Part shown: positions 1 through 7,947 of the stretch, piece after piece
Layout: each line of letters starts with the position of its first letter
Position numbering within the stretch: position 1 is the first letter of the stretch
Source: Actinocatenispora comari
Lineage (GTDB): Bacteria; Actinomycetota; Actinomycetes; Mycobacteriales; Micromonosporaceae
DNA length: 64,000 bases
Direction: 5' to 3'
Assembly: GCF_017312725.1 (NCBI RefSeq)
Contig: NZ_BOPO01000020.1
Location: forward strand, 1 to 64,000
Made by a program: the position numbers and the translations under genes
The notes under the pieces: model-generated
What the model saw: only the letters and a program-made list of their open reading frames with translations
Told to the model about the DNA's origin: nothing
The model's database searches: none

Positions 1-41
1 CGCGAGGGCCACCGGCCCGTTGGCTGCGGGCCGGCCTCGCG
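1..41. terminator. Strong GC hairpin at window start
   Basis: Positions 1-7 (CGCGAGG) pair with 35-41 (CCTCGCG), and 12-18 (CCGGCCC) pair with 28-34 (GGGCCGG), with a 4-nt bulge at 8-11 and a 9-nt loop. No T-tract follows. The stem is consistent with a U-less actinomycete terminator or an attenuator ahead of the ABC genes. Between it and the first start codon (42-213) I see no convincing gene. Confidence 0.45.
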
Positions 42-213
42 ACCCCCGCTGCTCGCCGCGTTGTCGGCCAGCCCGAGTGCAAGCCCGGCACACGAACTGC
101 CCTCCGCCTTGCGAGCAGACAAACGGGACTCGCCTCGCTCGGCCGGGGGCTCCGAAACAGACCCTAGGGCCCATCTCGACAAGATCCACCAGTCCCACCC
201 TAGGAGGCTGACC

Positions 214-1251
214 GTGCCCACGACGCTTCGGGCGCCGTCTCGCGGCCGCGGGACCCGGTTCGCCGGCATCACGGCCCGCACCGTGTCCCGCGGTGCCCAA
301 CTGGTCGGCAAGCAGAACCTCGGCCTGCTGGCCGGTCTGGCGCTGCTGCTGATCGTCATCAGAACCCAGACCGATCGGATCTTCCTGATCGGCAACCTGT
401 TCGACATCGGCGTCGCGATCTCGATCCTCGGCATCCTCGCGGTCGCCGAGATGGTGGTCATCGTCGCCGGCGGCCTGGACATCTCGATCGGCAGTACCGC
501 AAGCCTCACCGGCGTCACGGTGGCGCTGCTGCTCAAGCACGGCGCCGGCACCACCACTGCGATCCTGCTGGCCATCGCGGTCGGGCTGCTCGCCGGCGCG
601 CTCAACGGCGCGGTCGTGGTGTTCCTGCGGATCAACCCGATCATCACCACCCTGGCCAGCTTCAGCGCCTTCGCCGGCCTGTCCCTGGTGCTCTCGCACG
701 GCCTGGACGTACCGGCCAAGAGCCGACTGTTCGACATCATCGCCATCGACGAGCTGTTCGGCATCCCGTACCCGTTGCTGATGTTGCTGGTGTTCGCGCT
801 GCTGACGCACCTGGTGCTGCGCTACACCGTCGCCGGGCGGCACGTGTACGCGATGGGCAGCAACGCCGACGCGGCCCGCAACACCGGCATCAACCTCGCC
901 TCGTACCGGATGGGCATCTACCTGTTCTCCGGGCTCGCGGCGGCGATCGGCGGCATCATGACCGTCGCGCGCGACTCGCTCGCGCAGGCCAACACCGCCG
1001 GCGCCGACCAGGGGTTGATCGCGATCACCGCCGCGCTGCTGGGCGGCGCCGCACTCACCGGCGGCCGCGGCGCGGTGCCCGGCGCGCTGCTCGGCGTGAT
1101 CATCCTCGGCGTGCTGGACAACGGGCTGATCCTGATGCAGATCCAACCGTTCTACTCCCAGGTCGCCGTCGGCGTGTTGCTGGTCGTCGCGGTGGGGCTG
1201 CAGCAGTCCAGGATCCTGTCCCGGCTCGGATCGGCGAGGAGGAAGCCATGA
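214..1251 (+). CDS. Sugar-type ABC transporter permease (RbsC-like)
   Basis: Inner-membrane permease of the BPD_transp_2 (RbsC/XylH/MglC) family, predicted to carry a monosaccharide or related small molecule. It is 345 residues with about nine hydrophobic helices. The family signature GGLDISIGS lies near residues 85-93, and a Gly-rich helix with GGAALTGGRG lies near the C-terminus. I chose the GTG at 214 because AGGAGG sits 6 nt upstream; the frame is open further 5' but that part reads as low-complexity non-membrane sequence. The stop overlaps the ATPase start (ATGA), so the two are translationally coupled. No periplasmic-type binding protein is visible; it may lie before the window. Substrate unknown. 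Confidence 0.9.
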   Translation: MPTTLRAPSRGRGTRFAGITARTVSRGAQLVGKQNLGLLAGLALLLIVIRTQTDRIFLIGNLFDIGVAISILGILAVAEMVVIVAGGLDISIGSTASLTGVTVALLLKHGAGTTTAILLAIAVGLLAGALNGAVVVFLRINPIITTLASFSAFAGLSLVLSHGLDVPAKSRLFDIIAIDELFGIPYPLLMLLVFALLTHLVLRYTVAGRHVYAMGSNADAARNTGINLASYRMGIYLFSGLAAAIGGIMTVARDSLAQANTAGADQGLIAITAALLGGAALTGGRGAVPGALLGVIILGVLDNGLILMQIQPFYSQVAVGVLLVVAVGLQQSRILSRLGSARRKP

Positions 1252-2048
1252 CCGACGCCTCCGTGCAGGTACCGCCGGGCGAGCGCACCGGCGGTGGTGG
1301 CGGCGACGGGGTGCCGCTGCTGGAGCTGCGGGACATCGCCAAGCACTTCGCCGGCGTCACCGCGCTGTCCGGCGCGTCCCTGACCCTCTACCCGGGGCAG
1401 GTGATGGGCCTGGTCGGCAACAACGGCGCCGGCAAGTCCACCCTGGTACGCATCGTGTCCGGCGTGCAGGAACCCGACGAGGGCAGCCTGCTGTGGAACG
1501 GCGAACGGGTGCGGCTGCGCAACCCCCGGCAGGCGCGGGCGCTGGGCATCGACACCGTCTACCAGGAACTCGCCCTGGCCGACGACCTGGACGCCACCGC
1601 CAACATCTTCCTCAACCGGGAGATCGGCTGGGGCGTCGGTCCGCTGCGCATCAACAACAACAAGCGGATGCGCCGCGAGGCGGTCGAGCTGTTCGAGCGG
1701 TTCGGCATCCAGGTACAGGCCTCCGGCGCCGACGTGCGCTCCATGTCCGGCGGGCAGCGCCAGTCCATCGCGATCGCCCGCGCGCTGCTGGGCGGCAGCA
1801 AGCTGCTGCTGCTCGACGAGCCCACCGCGGCGCTGGGCGTCAAGGAGTCCGGCCACGTCGAGGACCTGGTGCTGCGGCTGCGTTCGCACCAGGTCGGCAT
1901 CCTGATCGTCAGCCACAGCGTCGAGCAGCTGCTCAAGCTGTGCGACCGGCTCTGCGTGCTGCGCCACGGCCAGATGGTCGGCGTGTTCGATCGCGCCGAC
2001 CTCACCGCCCAGGACGTCGTCTCGCTCATCGTCGGCGCCAACGCCTGA
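1248..2048 (+). CDS. Sugar-type ABC transporter ATP-binding protein
   Basis: ATPase subunit that energises the adjacent RbsC-like permease. Walker A is GNNGAGKST at residues 57-65, the signature MSGGQRQ is near residue 166, and Walker B LLLLDEPTAA follows, ending in the E/P-T-A typical of carbohydrate importers. Residues 1-22 are a Gly-rich extension. RbsA and MglA carry two ATPase domains in about 500 residues; this 266-residue protein has one, as in FrcA-type systems, so it would work as a homodimer. It overlaps the permease by 4 nt. The next gene is convergent, so the operon ends here. Confidence 0.9.
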   Translation: MTDASVQVPPGERTGGGGGDGVPLLELRDIAKHFAGVTALSGASLTLYPGQVMGLVGNNGAGKSTLVRIVSGVQEPDEGSLLWNGERVRLRNPRQARALGIDTVYQELALADDLDATANIFLNREIGWGVGPLRINNNKRMRREAVELFERFGIQVQASGADVRSMSGGQRQSIAIARALLGGSKLLLLDEPTAALGVKESGHVEDLVLRLRSHQVGILIVSHSVEQLLKLCDRLCVLRHGQMVGVFDRADLTAQDVVSLIVGANA

Positions 2049-2063
2049 CCGACCGCGCGTCGT

Positions 2064-2117
2064 CCACCGGCGCGCGCCGGCGTGCGTGTCCCACCGGCGC
2101 GTGCCGGTACGTGTCCG
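2064..2117. repeat. Short imperfect direct repeat after the ABC operon
   Basis: Two adjacent copies of about 27 nt, both beginning CCACCGGCGCG and ending CGTGTCC, lie 16 nt after the ATPase stop. Each copy is itself partly self-complementary (CCGGCGCGCGCCGG type). It may help terminate the convergent operons. It is seen only as sequence repetition, with no known family. Confidence 0.5.
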
Positions 2118-2229
2118 GGTTGTGCGCCCGGCGCCGCACCGAAGGTGGCGCCCGGGCAGCTCGATCTCCTCGCGACCCGGCCGAGCGTGCGGCGGTCGTC
2201 GGCCAGCCCCGGGCTGGCGTGCGGCCGGA

Positions 2230-3135
2230 TCAGCAGATGACCCCGCGCTTGCTGCGCGCGCCGTGCGCGGTGGGGTGGGCGCCGATCCAGCGCGGATCCG
2301 CCGGCTGGCTGGCCCGCTGGTATCGGGAGTCGCAGGAGAGCCGGAGCCGGTCGGTGTTGTTGTCCAGTCCACAGTGGACAGTGAAGAGGGTGAAGGTGAG
2401 CAGGTCGCCGGCCCGGAAGTCGGCGGTGAGCCAGCGGCCGCCCAGTCGCTCCCGCAGCTGACCCGGATCGTCGGTCAGCGCGCCGTTCCACAGCAGGCCC
2501 TCGTGGCTGGCGTCGTGCTCGGCGCTGGCGCCGTTGCTGCAGAACTCGTCGACGTCCCGGCTGCCGTACCCGGCGCGCAGGTCGTCGTGGGTGTGCGACC
2601 GTTCCAGGATCGCCAACCCGCCGAGCGTGCGGTCGATGTCGCCCAGCGGGGTCCACGCGGTGAGCAGGTCGAGCGTGCCGCGGTTCATGAACACGCTGTC
2701 CATGTGCGGCGGGGTGCCGGAGCGCGGTGGCACCGCACGCAGCCAGGTGTAGTCGAAGTGCCGCACCGCCTCGCCGAAGACCGCCTCGTACAGCTCGATC
2801 ATCCGGCCGGTGTAGAGCAGGTCCAGCAGCGGCGCGCTGTGCGCCGCGACGTCGGGTACGAAACCGTCGAAACCCGGCGCGGCGATCGCATCGTCGGCCC
2901 CGCTGCCGGGCTCGCACCGCCCCTGCCGCGCGAGCGCCGCCAGCAGATCGTGCCGGGCCGCCAGCACCTCGTCGCGCGCCAGGTACCCGGGCAGGAACAG
3001 GTACCCGTCGGCCGCCAGCCGGCGCCGCAACTCCGCCGCGTCGCCCACCACGTCGTCGGAACGGCGCAGCGCCCCCACCCCGTCGCCGAGGTCGACCCCC
3101 TGGGCGCTGATCCGGCCGTCGGCCATCGTGGACAT
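2230..3135 (-). CDS. Phytanoyl-CoA dioxygenase (PhyH) family protein
   Basis: Predicted non-haem Fe(II)/2-oxoglutarate dioxygenase of 301 residues. The iron triad is readable as H144-x-D146 (PPHMDS) and H255 (VHCGLDNN), with an Arg just downstream (RLRL, 263-265) to bind the 2-oxoglutarate carboxylate. Start ATG at 3135 is preceded by a full Shine-Dalgarno (GTCAGGAGGT). The gene diverges from an AraC regulator across a 144-bp gap, the usual arrangement for AraC control of a nutrient-linked hydroxylase. The substrate cannot be read; the family spans phytanoyl-CoA, ectoine and many natural-product hydroxylases. Confidence 0.88.
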   Translation of the reverse strand: MSTMADGRISAQGVDLGDGVGALRRSDDVVGDAAELRRRLAADGYLFLPGYLARDEVLAARHDLLAALARQGRCEPGSGADDAIAAPGFDGFVPDVAAHSAPLLDLLYTGRMIELYEAVFGEAVRHFDYTWLRAVPPRSGTPPHMDSVFMNRGTLDLLTAWTPLGDIDRTLGGLAILERSHTHDDLRAGYGSRDVDEFCSNGASAEHDASHEGLLWNGALTDDPGQLRERLGGRWLTADFRAGDLLTFTLFTVHCGLDNNTDRLRLSCDSRYQRASQPADPRWIGAHPTAHGARSKRGVIC

Positions 3136-3279
3136 CTCGTACCTCCTGACTCGGGCCTGGCTCTGCTTGCACGGGCTCTGCTCGCTCTGGCCTTCACCGT
3201 AGGTCGGGCCGCTCCGGCCGTGTTGCACGAACTGACCCGCCGCCTTGTCGATTCTGGCCGGGCCGGCGATGCTGGGTAC

Positions 3280-4203
3280 ATGGCCGAGCGATCGCCGCTG
3301 CCATCCCAGCTCGTCGTCCGGGCAACGGCCACGACGCCGGTCGGCGCCGTGCGTGCCGCCGGCCGACTGCGCGCCAGCCACGGCCTGCCCGCCTCGCCCT
3401 TGCGCGTTCTGGACAGCTACGCCGCGGTCTACCTGCTCGCCGGCTCGGGCCGCTACGCCGACGCCAACGGCACCCGCACCGCGCTCGCGCCCGGCGACCT
3501 GTTGCTGCTGTTCCCCGGCCTCGGCCACACCTACGGCCCGCAGCCCGGCCAGACCTGGAGCGAGCTGTACCTGCTGTTCGACGGCCCCGTGTTCGACCTG
3601 TGGCGCTCCACCGGCCTGCTCGACCCGGCCCGACCCGCGCGGCGCCTGGCACCCGTCGACCGCTGGGCGGCCGCGTTCGAGCGGGTGTTCGTCGAACTGC
3701 AGCGCACCGGCACCGGCGCCGCCCTGTCCACCGTCTGCGCGCTGCTGACGGTGCTGGCCGACGCCGAGCCCACCGCGCCGCCCGAGGACGCCCAGGCCGA
3801 CCACTGGTGGCTGTCTCGGGCCAGCGCGCTGCTGGACGCGGACATCCGTCGCGAGCAGCCGCTGGAGGCGATCGCCGCCCGGCTGTCCATGTCGTACGAC
3901 GGGTTCCGCAAGCGGTTCCGGCGCCTCGCCGGCGTCGCACCGGCCCGCTACCGCACCCAGCGCTCCATCGACCGGGCCTGCGAACTGCTCGCCGAGGGCG
4001 AGCTGACCGGCCGGCAGATCGCCGCCGCACTCGGCTTCAACGACGAGTTCCACTTCTCCCGCCGGTTCCGGCAGCTGACTGGCAGCACACCCAGCCAGTT
4101 CCGCTCCGCGCTGCCGTCGCTGCCGCACCGCGCCACCGTCGTCTCCGGCCGCACCGACGGCCCGGCCGTACCGGATGGGCGGCAGCCGCCGCACCGACGC
4201 TGA
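3280..4203 (+). CDS. AraC family transcriptional regulator
   Basis: Cupin-type sensor plus C-terminal AraC DNA-binding domain, 307 residues. The N-terminal half has the AraC_binding pattern around YLLAGSGRYADANG and LAPGDLLLLFPG, which fits a small-ligand pocket. The last ~110 residues carry two helix-turn-helix units (EAIAARLSMSYDGFRKRF and TGRQIAAALGFNDEFHFSRRF), the second being the conserved AraC signature. Start ATG at 3280 follows a weak ribosome site. It is divergent from the PhyH-like dioxygenase and is the obvious candidate regulator of it. The effector is unknown. The stop codon lies inside a 28-nt direct repeat. Confidence 0.9.
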   Translation: MAERSPLPSQLVVRATATTPVGAVRAAGRLRASHGLPASPLRVLDSYAAVYLLAGSGRYADANGTRTALAPGDLLLLFPGLGHTYGPQPGQTWSELYLLFDGPVFDLWRSTGLLDPARPARRLAPVDRWAAAFERVFVELQRTGTGAALSTVCALLTVLADAEPTAPPEDAQADHWWLSRASALLDADIRREQPLEAIAARLSMSYDGFRKRFRRLAGVAPARYRTQRSIDRACELLAEGELTGRQIAAALGFNDEFHFSRRFRQLTGSTPSQFRSALPSLPHRATVVSGRTDGPAVPDGRQPPHRR

Positions 4204-4284
4204 GCCGTTCGCGCGGGTTCACGCGCGATCGTCGCCGGGTCGGGCGCTGCGACCGGGACGCTGAGCCGTTCGCGGGGGTTCACG
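4196..4284. repeat. 28-nt direct repeat spanning the araC-type stop codon
   Basis: Copies at 4196-4223 and 4257-4284 begin GACGCTGAGCCGTTCGCG and differ at a single base; the period is 61 nt. The first copy contains the TGA stop of the AraC gene, the second is non-coding. It looks like a local tandem duplication of the gene end. It could act in mRNA 3' structure, but nothing shows this directly. Confidence 0.7.
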
Positions 4285-4307
4285 GCATGGCTCGTGCCGG
4301 CCGTCGA

Positions 4308-5051
4308 CTATCTGCCGGCGACGAGGCCTTCGATGCCGTCGAGGACCCGGTGCAGCCCGAACTCGAAGGCGTGTTCGGTGTCGCGCACCCCGCGGTACGC
4401 GGTCGTCGCCGCGGTTCCGACGCGGACCGCCAGCCGGTAGCGGTCCCGGTCGAGCAACCGGTCGAGGTGCGGCGCGAGTGTGGCCCACCACTGCTCGTCG
4501 CTCTGCGTGGCGCCGAGCCGCCGCCACTCGATCAGGTTCGCGGTGGCGCCACGCACGTACTCCAGCAACAGGGTCAGCACCGAGTCCATCTCGACGTCGG
4601 TGAGGCCGATGCCCTCGACGGCGCGCAACTCGGCGTCGTACTTGCCGATCACGCCCGGGCCCTGCGGTGGGCGGCGCGGAAACAGCGTCAGCAGCCACGG
4701 ATGCCGTTCGAACATCGCCCGGTTGGCGCGGGCGACCTGCTCCAGCTGGTCCCGCCAGCCGCCCTCGTACCGGTAGCTCACCTCGGCGCTGACCCGGTCG
4801 ACCATCAGGTCGAACAGCTCGGACTTGCCGGGCACGTGCCGGTACAGCGACATCGTTCCGGCGCCGAGGCGCTCGGCGACGCGGCGCATCGACAGGTTGT
4901 CCAGCCCGTCCGCGTCGGCGATCTCGATGGCGGCCGCCACGACCTGATCGAGGGTCAGCTCCGGCCGACGGCCGAGGCCGGAGTGCGGCCGCGCGTCCCA
5001 CAGCAACTCGAGCGTGCGCACCGGGTCACCGGGCTCGGCGGATGCGGCCAT
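4308..5051 (-). CDS. TetR family regulator (TetR_C_1 type)
   Basis: 247-residue repressor. The N-terminal helix-turn-helix is recognisable at about residues 30-72 (LTLDQVVAAAIEIADADGL then MRRVAERLGAGTMSLYRHVPGK), followed by the larger TetR_C-type ligand domain. ATG at 5051 is preferred because GAGGAGG lies just upstream; an in-frame ATG 15 nt further 5' would put the ribosome site inside the gene. Divergent from a VOC protein across 71 bp that holds two inverted repeats. This suggests autoregulation and drug- or metabolite-induced release of the VOC gene. Confidence 0.9.
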   Translation of the reverse strand: MAASAEPGDPVRTLELLWDARPHSGLGRRPELTLDQVVAAAIEIADADGLDNLSMRRVAERLGAGTMSLYRHVPGKSELFDLMVDRVSAEVSYRYEGGWRDQLEQVARANRAMFERHPWLLTLFPRRPPQGPGVIGKYDAELRAVEGIGLTDVEMDSVLTLLLEYVRGATANLIEWRRLGATQSDEQWWATLAPHLDRLLDRDRYRLAVRVGTAATTAYRGVRDTEHAFEFGLHRVLDGIEGLVAGR

Positions 5052-5064
5052 CGACGACCTCCTC

Positions 5065-5107
5065 ATTCGCGTGTACTGTACTCGAATAGATTGCGTACGG
5101 CATACGC
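5065..5107. promoter_or_regulatory. Candidate TetR operators between tetR and VOC genes
   Basis: Two inverted repeats lie in the divergent gap: ATTCG (5065-5069) with CGAAT (5083-5087) around a GTAC-rich centre, and GCGTA (5093-5097) with TACGC (5103-5107). Their position between a TetR gene and its divergent neighbour is the basis for calling them operators; which of the two is used is not decidable from sequence. Confidence 0.5.
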
Positions 5108-5122
5108 GAATGGAGGACGCTG

Positions 5123-5599
5123 ATGGTGGCATCGTTCCGGGTGGGGCTGCGAGTGGCTGACGTGGTGGCTGCCGCGGGCTTCTACCAGGGCCTGGGCTTC
5201 GACGAGTTCGGCAGCATCCCGGGCCCCGACGGGCGGTCGGTGATGACGATCCTGCAGCGCGGCGAGGTGCAGCTGATCGTCGACGCGCTGGTCGGCATGC
5301 CGTTCCCCGACACCGACCGGGAACGCCGGATCCAGGCCGGTCCGCGCGGGCTCGGCGTCGCGATCGGTCTGGTCGTCGACGACCTCGCGGCCAGCTACGA
5401 CTACTGCCGCCGCGCCGGCTGCACGATCACGTCCGCGCCGCGTGACGAGCCGTGGGGCCACCGGGTCTTCGAATGCCTCGACCCCCACGGCTACCAGTGG
5501 GAGCTGTCCGAGCCCGTGGCCGGCGACCAACCGGCCGACAGCCTGGAAGCCGCCCGGGCCAGCTGGTTCGACACCCCGGCCGCCAGCGACGGGTCGTGA
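5123..5599 (+). CDS. VOC (glyoxalase/bleomycin-resistance) superfamily protein
   Basis: 158-residue protein with the beta-alpha-beta-beta-beta pattern of the vicinal oxygen chelate fold. The N-terminal half runs from FRVGLRVADVVAAAGFYQGLGF, and the C-terminal half ends in the typical GHRVFECLDPHGYQWELSE. Such proteins act as glyoxalases, dioxygenases or drug-binding resistance proteins; the metal ligands cannot be assigned with confidence. GGAGG precedes ATG 5123 by 6 nt. The divergent TetR gene, with inverted repeats between, suggests inducible expression and fits a detoxification role. Confidence 0.88.
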   Translation: MVASFRVGLRVADVVAAAGFYQGLGFDEFGSIPGPDGRSVMTILQRGEVQLIVDALVGMPFPDTDRERRIQAGPRGLGVAIGLVVDDLAASYDYCRRAGCTITSAPRDEPWGHRVFECLDPHGYQWELSEPVAGDQPADSLEAARASWFDTPAASDGS

Positions 5600-5657
5600 A
5601 CCGACCGCACGACTCGCCGTGGGACCGATCCCAAGGTTCGACCGGTAGCATCCCGGC

Positions 5658-6347
5658 ATGTCCGAATCCTTGGCTCGGCCACCGCGGCCCAACCAGATCA
5701 CGGTGGCCGGCGTCGGCCTGATCGTGGGCAGCGGTATCGAGACGGTGGTCGCCGCGATCGCCGCCATCGCCGCGATCCGGGACAGCCTCGGCTATCACGA
5801 GCTGCGCGTGCTCTCCCTGCTGGTACCGGTGGTCGGCATCCTGGCCGGCGGCGTGGCCGTGTTCGGCGGGGTGCAGCTGCTGCTCGGCGGCAACCGGAAC
5901 CTCGCCTACGCGGGTGCGATCGCGTCGCTGGTGCCCGGCACGCTGTGCTGTGTGGCCGGCGGCGCCTTCGGCATCCTCGCGCTGGTGCTGTTGCCCCGCC
6001 CGGAAACCCGCGCGCACTTCGGCGAACCCGTACCGGCGCAGAACCCTTCGCCGAACGCGCCGTTCGCCCCCACCTGGCCCGGCCCCACCCCACCGGCGCC
6101 CCGACCGACCACGCCGACAGCCGACGACACCCCGCCGGCACCCGGCCCCACCCCGCCGGTGGCCGAAGACGCCCCGCTGGCGCCCACGCCCACCCCGCCG
6201 GCAGCCGACGCCAACCCGACGTACCCGGATCCCGCGATCGCGCCGCAGAACCCGGATCCGGCCGCGCCGGGCGCCGACGTCTCTCGGCAACAGGACCGGC
6301 CGGAGGAATCGGACCGGCCCGAACACCCCGATCGGCCCACGACGTGA
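5658..6347 (+). CDS. Membrane protein with proline-rich cytoplasmic or surface tail
   Basis: Unrecognised 229-residue protein. Residues ~13-40, ~50-75 and ~85-115 form three or four hydrophobic helices. The remaining ~110 residues are Pro/Ala/Thr-rich with repeated TPP, PTPPA and DPA motifs and no predicted fold. The layout resembles small actinomycete DUF4190-like membrane proteins with a disordered tail. The Pro-rich block is compositionally biased DNA (C-runs), which makes the exact coding status of the last third a little less certain. No obvious partner gene; it lies between convergent and divergent neighbours. Confidence 0.75.
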   Translation: MSESLARPPRPNQITVAGVGLIVGSGIETVVAAIAAIAAIRDSLGYHELRVLSLLVPVVGILAGGVAVFGGVQLLLGGNRNLAYAGAIASLVPGTLCCVAGGAFGILALVLLPRPETRAHFGEPVPAQNPSPNAPFAPTWPGPTPPAPRPTTPTADDTPPAPGPTPPVAEDAPLAPTPTPPAADANPTYPDPAIAPQNPDPAAPGADVSRQQDRPEESDRPEHPDRPTT

Positions 6348-6423
6348 GGTCCTGACGTAGGGCCCGGGTCGACAGTCTCGCCACGACTCGCACGAACCCC
6401 GCCGGTACGGTCCGAGTCCGTGG

Positions 6424-7053
6424 TCATCGCTTTGCCGCGACTGCCTCGGCCGGCCGGAGCCCGGCACCGGACACCGCCCGCCGGGTCCGGCGGCGGTGAT
6501 AGTGCACGGTCAACACGGCGAGCAGCGGCCCCCAGGCAGCCAGCGGAAGGTACGCGGCGGCGAATGCCACCGACTGCCAGCCGTGCATGACCAGCCCACC
6601 GCCGTGCCGCACACCGGTGACCGTGCTGTCCAGCACGTAGTGCATGAACAGTGCGTACGGAAAGATCATCAGCAACGTCGACCCCACGGCTGCCGGGATC
6701 ACCGCGGCGCGCACGGGCACCGTTCGCCCGCCGAGCCGCGGAAGCCACCGCGGGAACACCTCACCCCAACGGCACACCAACCCCAATGCCAGGAACGCCA
6801 GCGCCTCGCTGACGATGCTCAGGCCAACGACGTACACGCCCATCCAGCTGTCCGGGATCAGCGACGGCCCCTCCCCGGGGCGGTGCCCGGACACGCGCTC
6901 GACCACCGGTGCCCCGAACGCGAAACCGACGATGCGCCAGACCGAGGACGGCAGCACGGTCAGGCTCGTCAGGTACGCCGTCACCACCGCCCAGCGCGGC
7001 ACTCCCGCCGCGGTCGGTCCGTGCAGTCTTTCCAGTAATCCCGGTCCGGCCAT
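6424..7053 (-). CDS. Hypothetical integral membrane protein
   Basis: 209-residue protein with five or so hydrophobic helices, including WAVVTAYLTSLTVLPSSVW, VVGLSIVSEALAFLALGLVC, AVIPAAVGSTLLMIFPYALF and WGPLLAVLTVHYH. Charged loops separate them and a short Arg-rich C-terminal tail follows. No motif identifies a transported substrate or enzymatic activity. It resembles uncharacterised actinomycete membrane proteins of similar length. Start ATG 7053 has a modest GGGGA ribosome site. It stands alone on the minus strand between two plus-strand genes. Confidence 0.75.
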   Translation of the reverse strand: MAGPGLLERLHGPTAAGVPRWAVVTAYLTSLTVLPSSVWRIVGFAFGAPVVERVSGHRPGEGPSLIPDSWMGVYVVGLSIVSEALAFLALGLVCRWGEVFPRWLPRLGGRTVPVRAAVIPAAVGSTLLMIFPYALFMHYVLDSTVTGVRHGGGLVMHGWQSVAFAAAYLPLAAWGPLLAVLTVHYHRRRTRRAVSGAGLRPAEAVAAKR

Positions 7054-7257
7054 GGCATCCCCGTCTCTTCGCTCGGCGCGGCTGACGGCTCCAGTGTCGG
7101 AACCTCGACGTGCGCGCCGCATCGCGTCGACGTGGTACCCGGCTACCTCCGCCGGGGGATTCGCCCCCCGGCCCGCCGTGGCACGATGCGCCGGTCGAGT
7201 CGACCCTCGCCCGAAGACCAAGATCCGCCCGCGAACTGAGCCCCTAGACTGGCGGGC

Positions 7258-7917
7258 GTGGGGGCGCAGGCGCGGGACGGCGACGAGCCGGAGTCGGTAC
7301 GGGTCGCCCGGGTGCTGCGCGAGCAGATCATCGACGGCGTGCGCGAGCCCGGCTCCCGACTGGTCGAACGCGAACTGTCCGCCGAGCTCGGCGTCAGCCG
7401 GGTACCGGTGCGCGAGGCGCTGCGCAGCCTGGTCGGCGAGGGCCTCGCGGTGCCGCGCCGCAACAGCTGGATGACCGTCCGGGTCTTCACCGAGCGCGAC
7501 ATCGACGAGCTGATCGAGGTGCGTACCGCGCTGGAGCCGCTGGCGATCCGCCGCGCCGCCGAACGCCACGAGCCCGACGCGCTGCGCCGGATGCGCGCCG
7601 CACTCGACGCCGAGGGCGACGCCGCCCGCCGCGGCGACGGTACCGCCGCCCGCCGCGCCGCCGCCGACTTCCACGAGGCGATCACCGCCGCCAGCGGCAA
7701 CACCCTGCTCGACGAGGTCGCGGTGACGCTGTCCGGCCGGATGCGCTGGCTGCTCGGCCAGCACGACGAGTTCGCCGAGGTCTACGACGAGCACGAGGCG
7801 ATCTACCAGGCGATCGCCGCCGGCGACGGGTCGGCCGCCGCGGAGCTCGCCCGCCGGCACCTGCGCACCAGCCGTACCGCCGCGCACCAGACGACCGACC
7901 GGCGAGAGTTGACCTAG
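7258..7917 (+). CDS. GntR family regulator, FCD subfamily
   Basis: 219-residue regulator: an N-terminal winged helix (VARVLREQIIDGV, ERELSAELGVSRVPVREALRSL) and a C-terminal all-helical FCD domain (LIEVRTALEPLAIRRAA, DFHEAITAASGN, DEHEAIYQAIAAGD). The FCD metal/ligand pocket Asp and His residues are present. FCD regulators usually sense organic acids or sugar acids. It starts with GTG and ends 30 bp before an aldo/keto reductase that it probably controls; a short inverted repeat overlaps its stop codon. Confidence 0.92.
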   Translation: MGAQARDGDEPESVRVARVLREQIIDGVREPGSRLVERELSAELGVSRVPVREALRSLVGEGLAVPRRNSWMTVRVFTERDIDELIEVRTALEPLAIRRAAERHEPDALRRMRAALDAEGDAARRGDGTAARRAAADFHEAITAASGNTLLDEVAVTLSGRMRWLLGQHDEFAEVYDEHEAIYQAIAAGDGSAAAELARRHLRTSRTAAHQTTDRRELT

Positions 7918-7929
7918 AGTTCGGTCTAG
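7914..7929. promoter_or_regulatory. Inverted repeat before aldo/keto reductase
   Basis: CTAGA (7914-7918) and TCTAG (7925-7929) are separated by 6 nt. A -35-like TTGACC sits at 7909-7914. The element covers the GntR stop and precedes the aldo/keto reductase by 18 nt. It could be the GntR operator; the arms are short, so this is tentative. Confidence 0.35.
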
Positions 7930-7947
7930 CATCTAGCGTCTCGGGGC

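Noticed and set aside
20-213. Small open frames ahead of the ABC permease
   Set aside because: They overlap a hairpin at the window start and lack a ribosome site; the permease has a strong one at 202-207.
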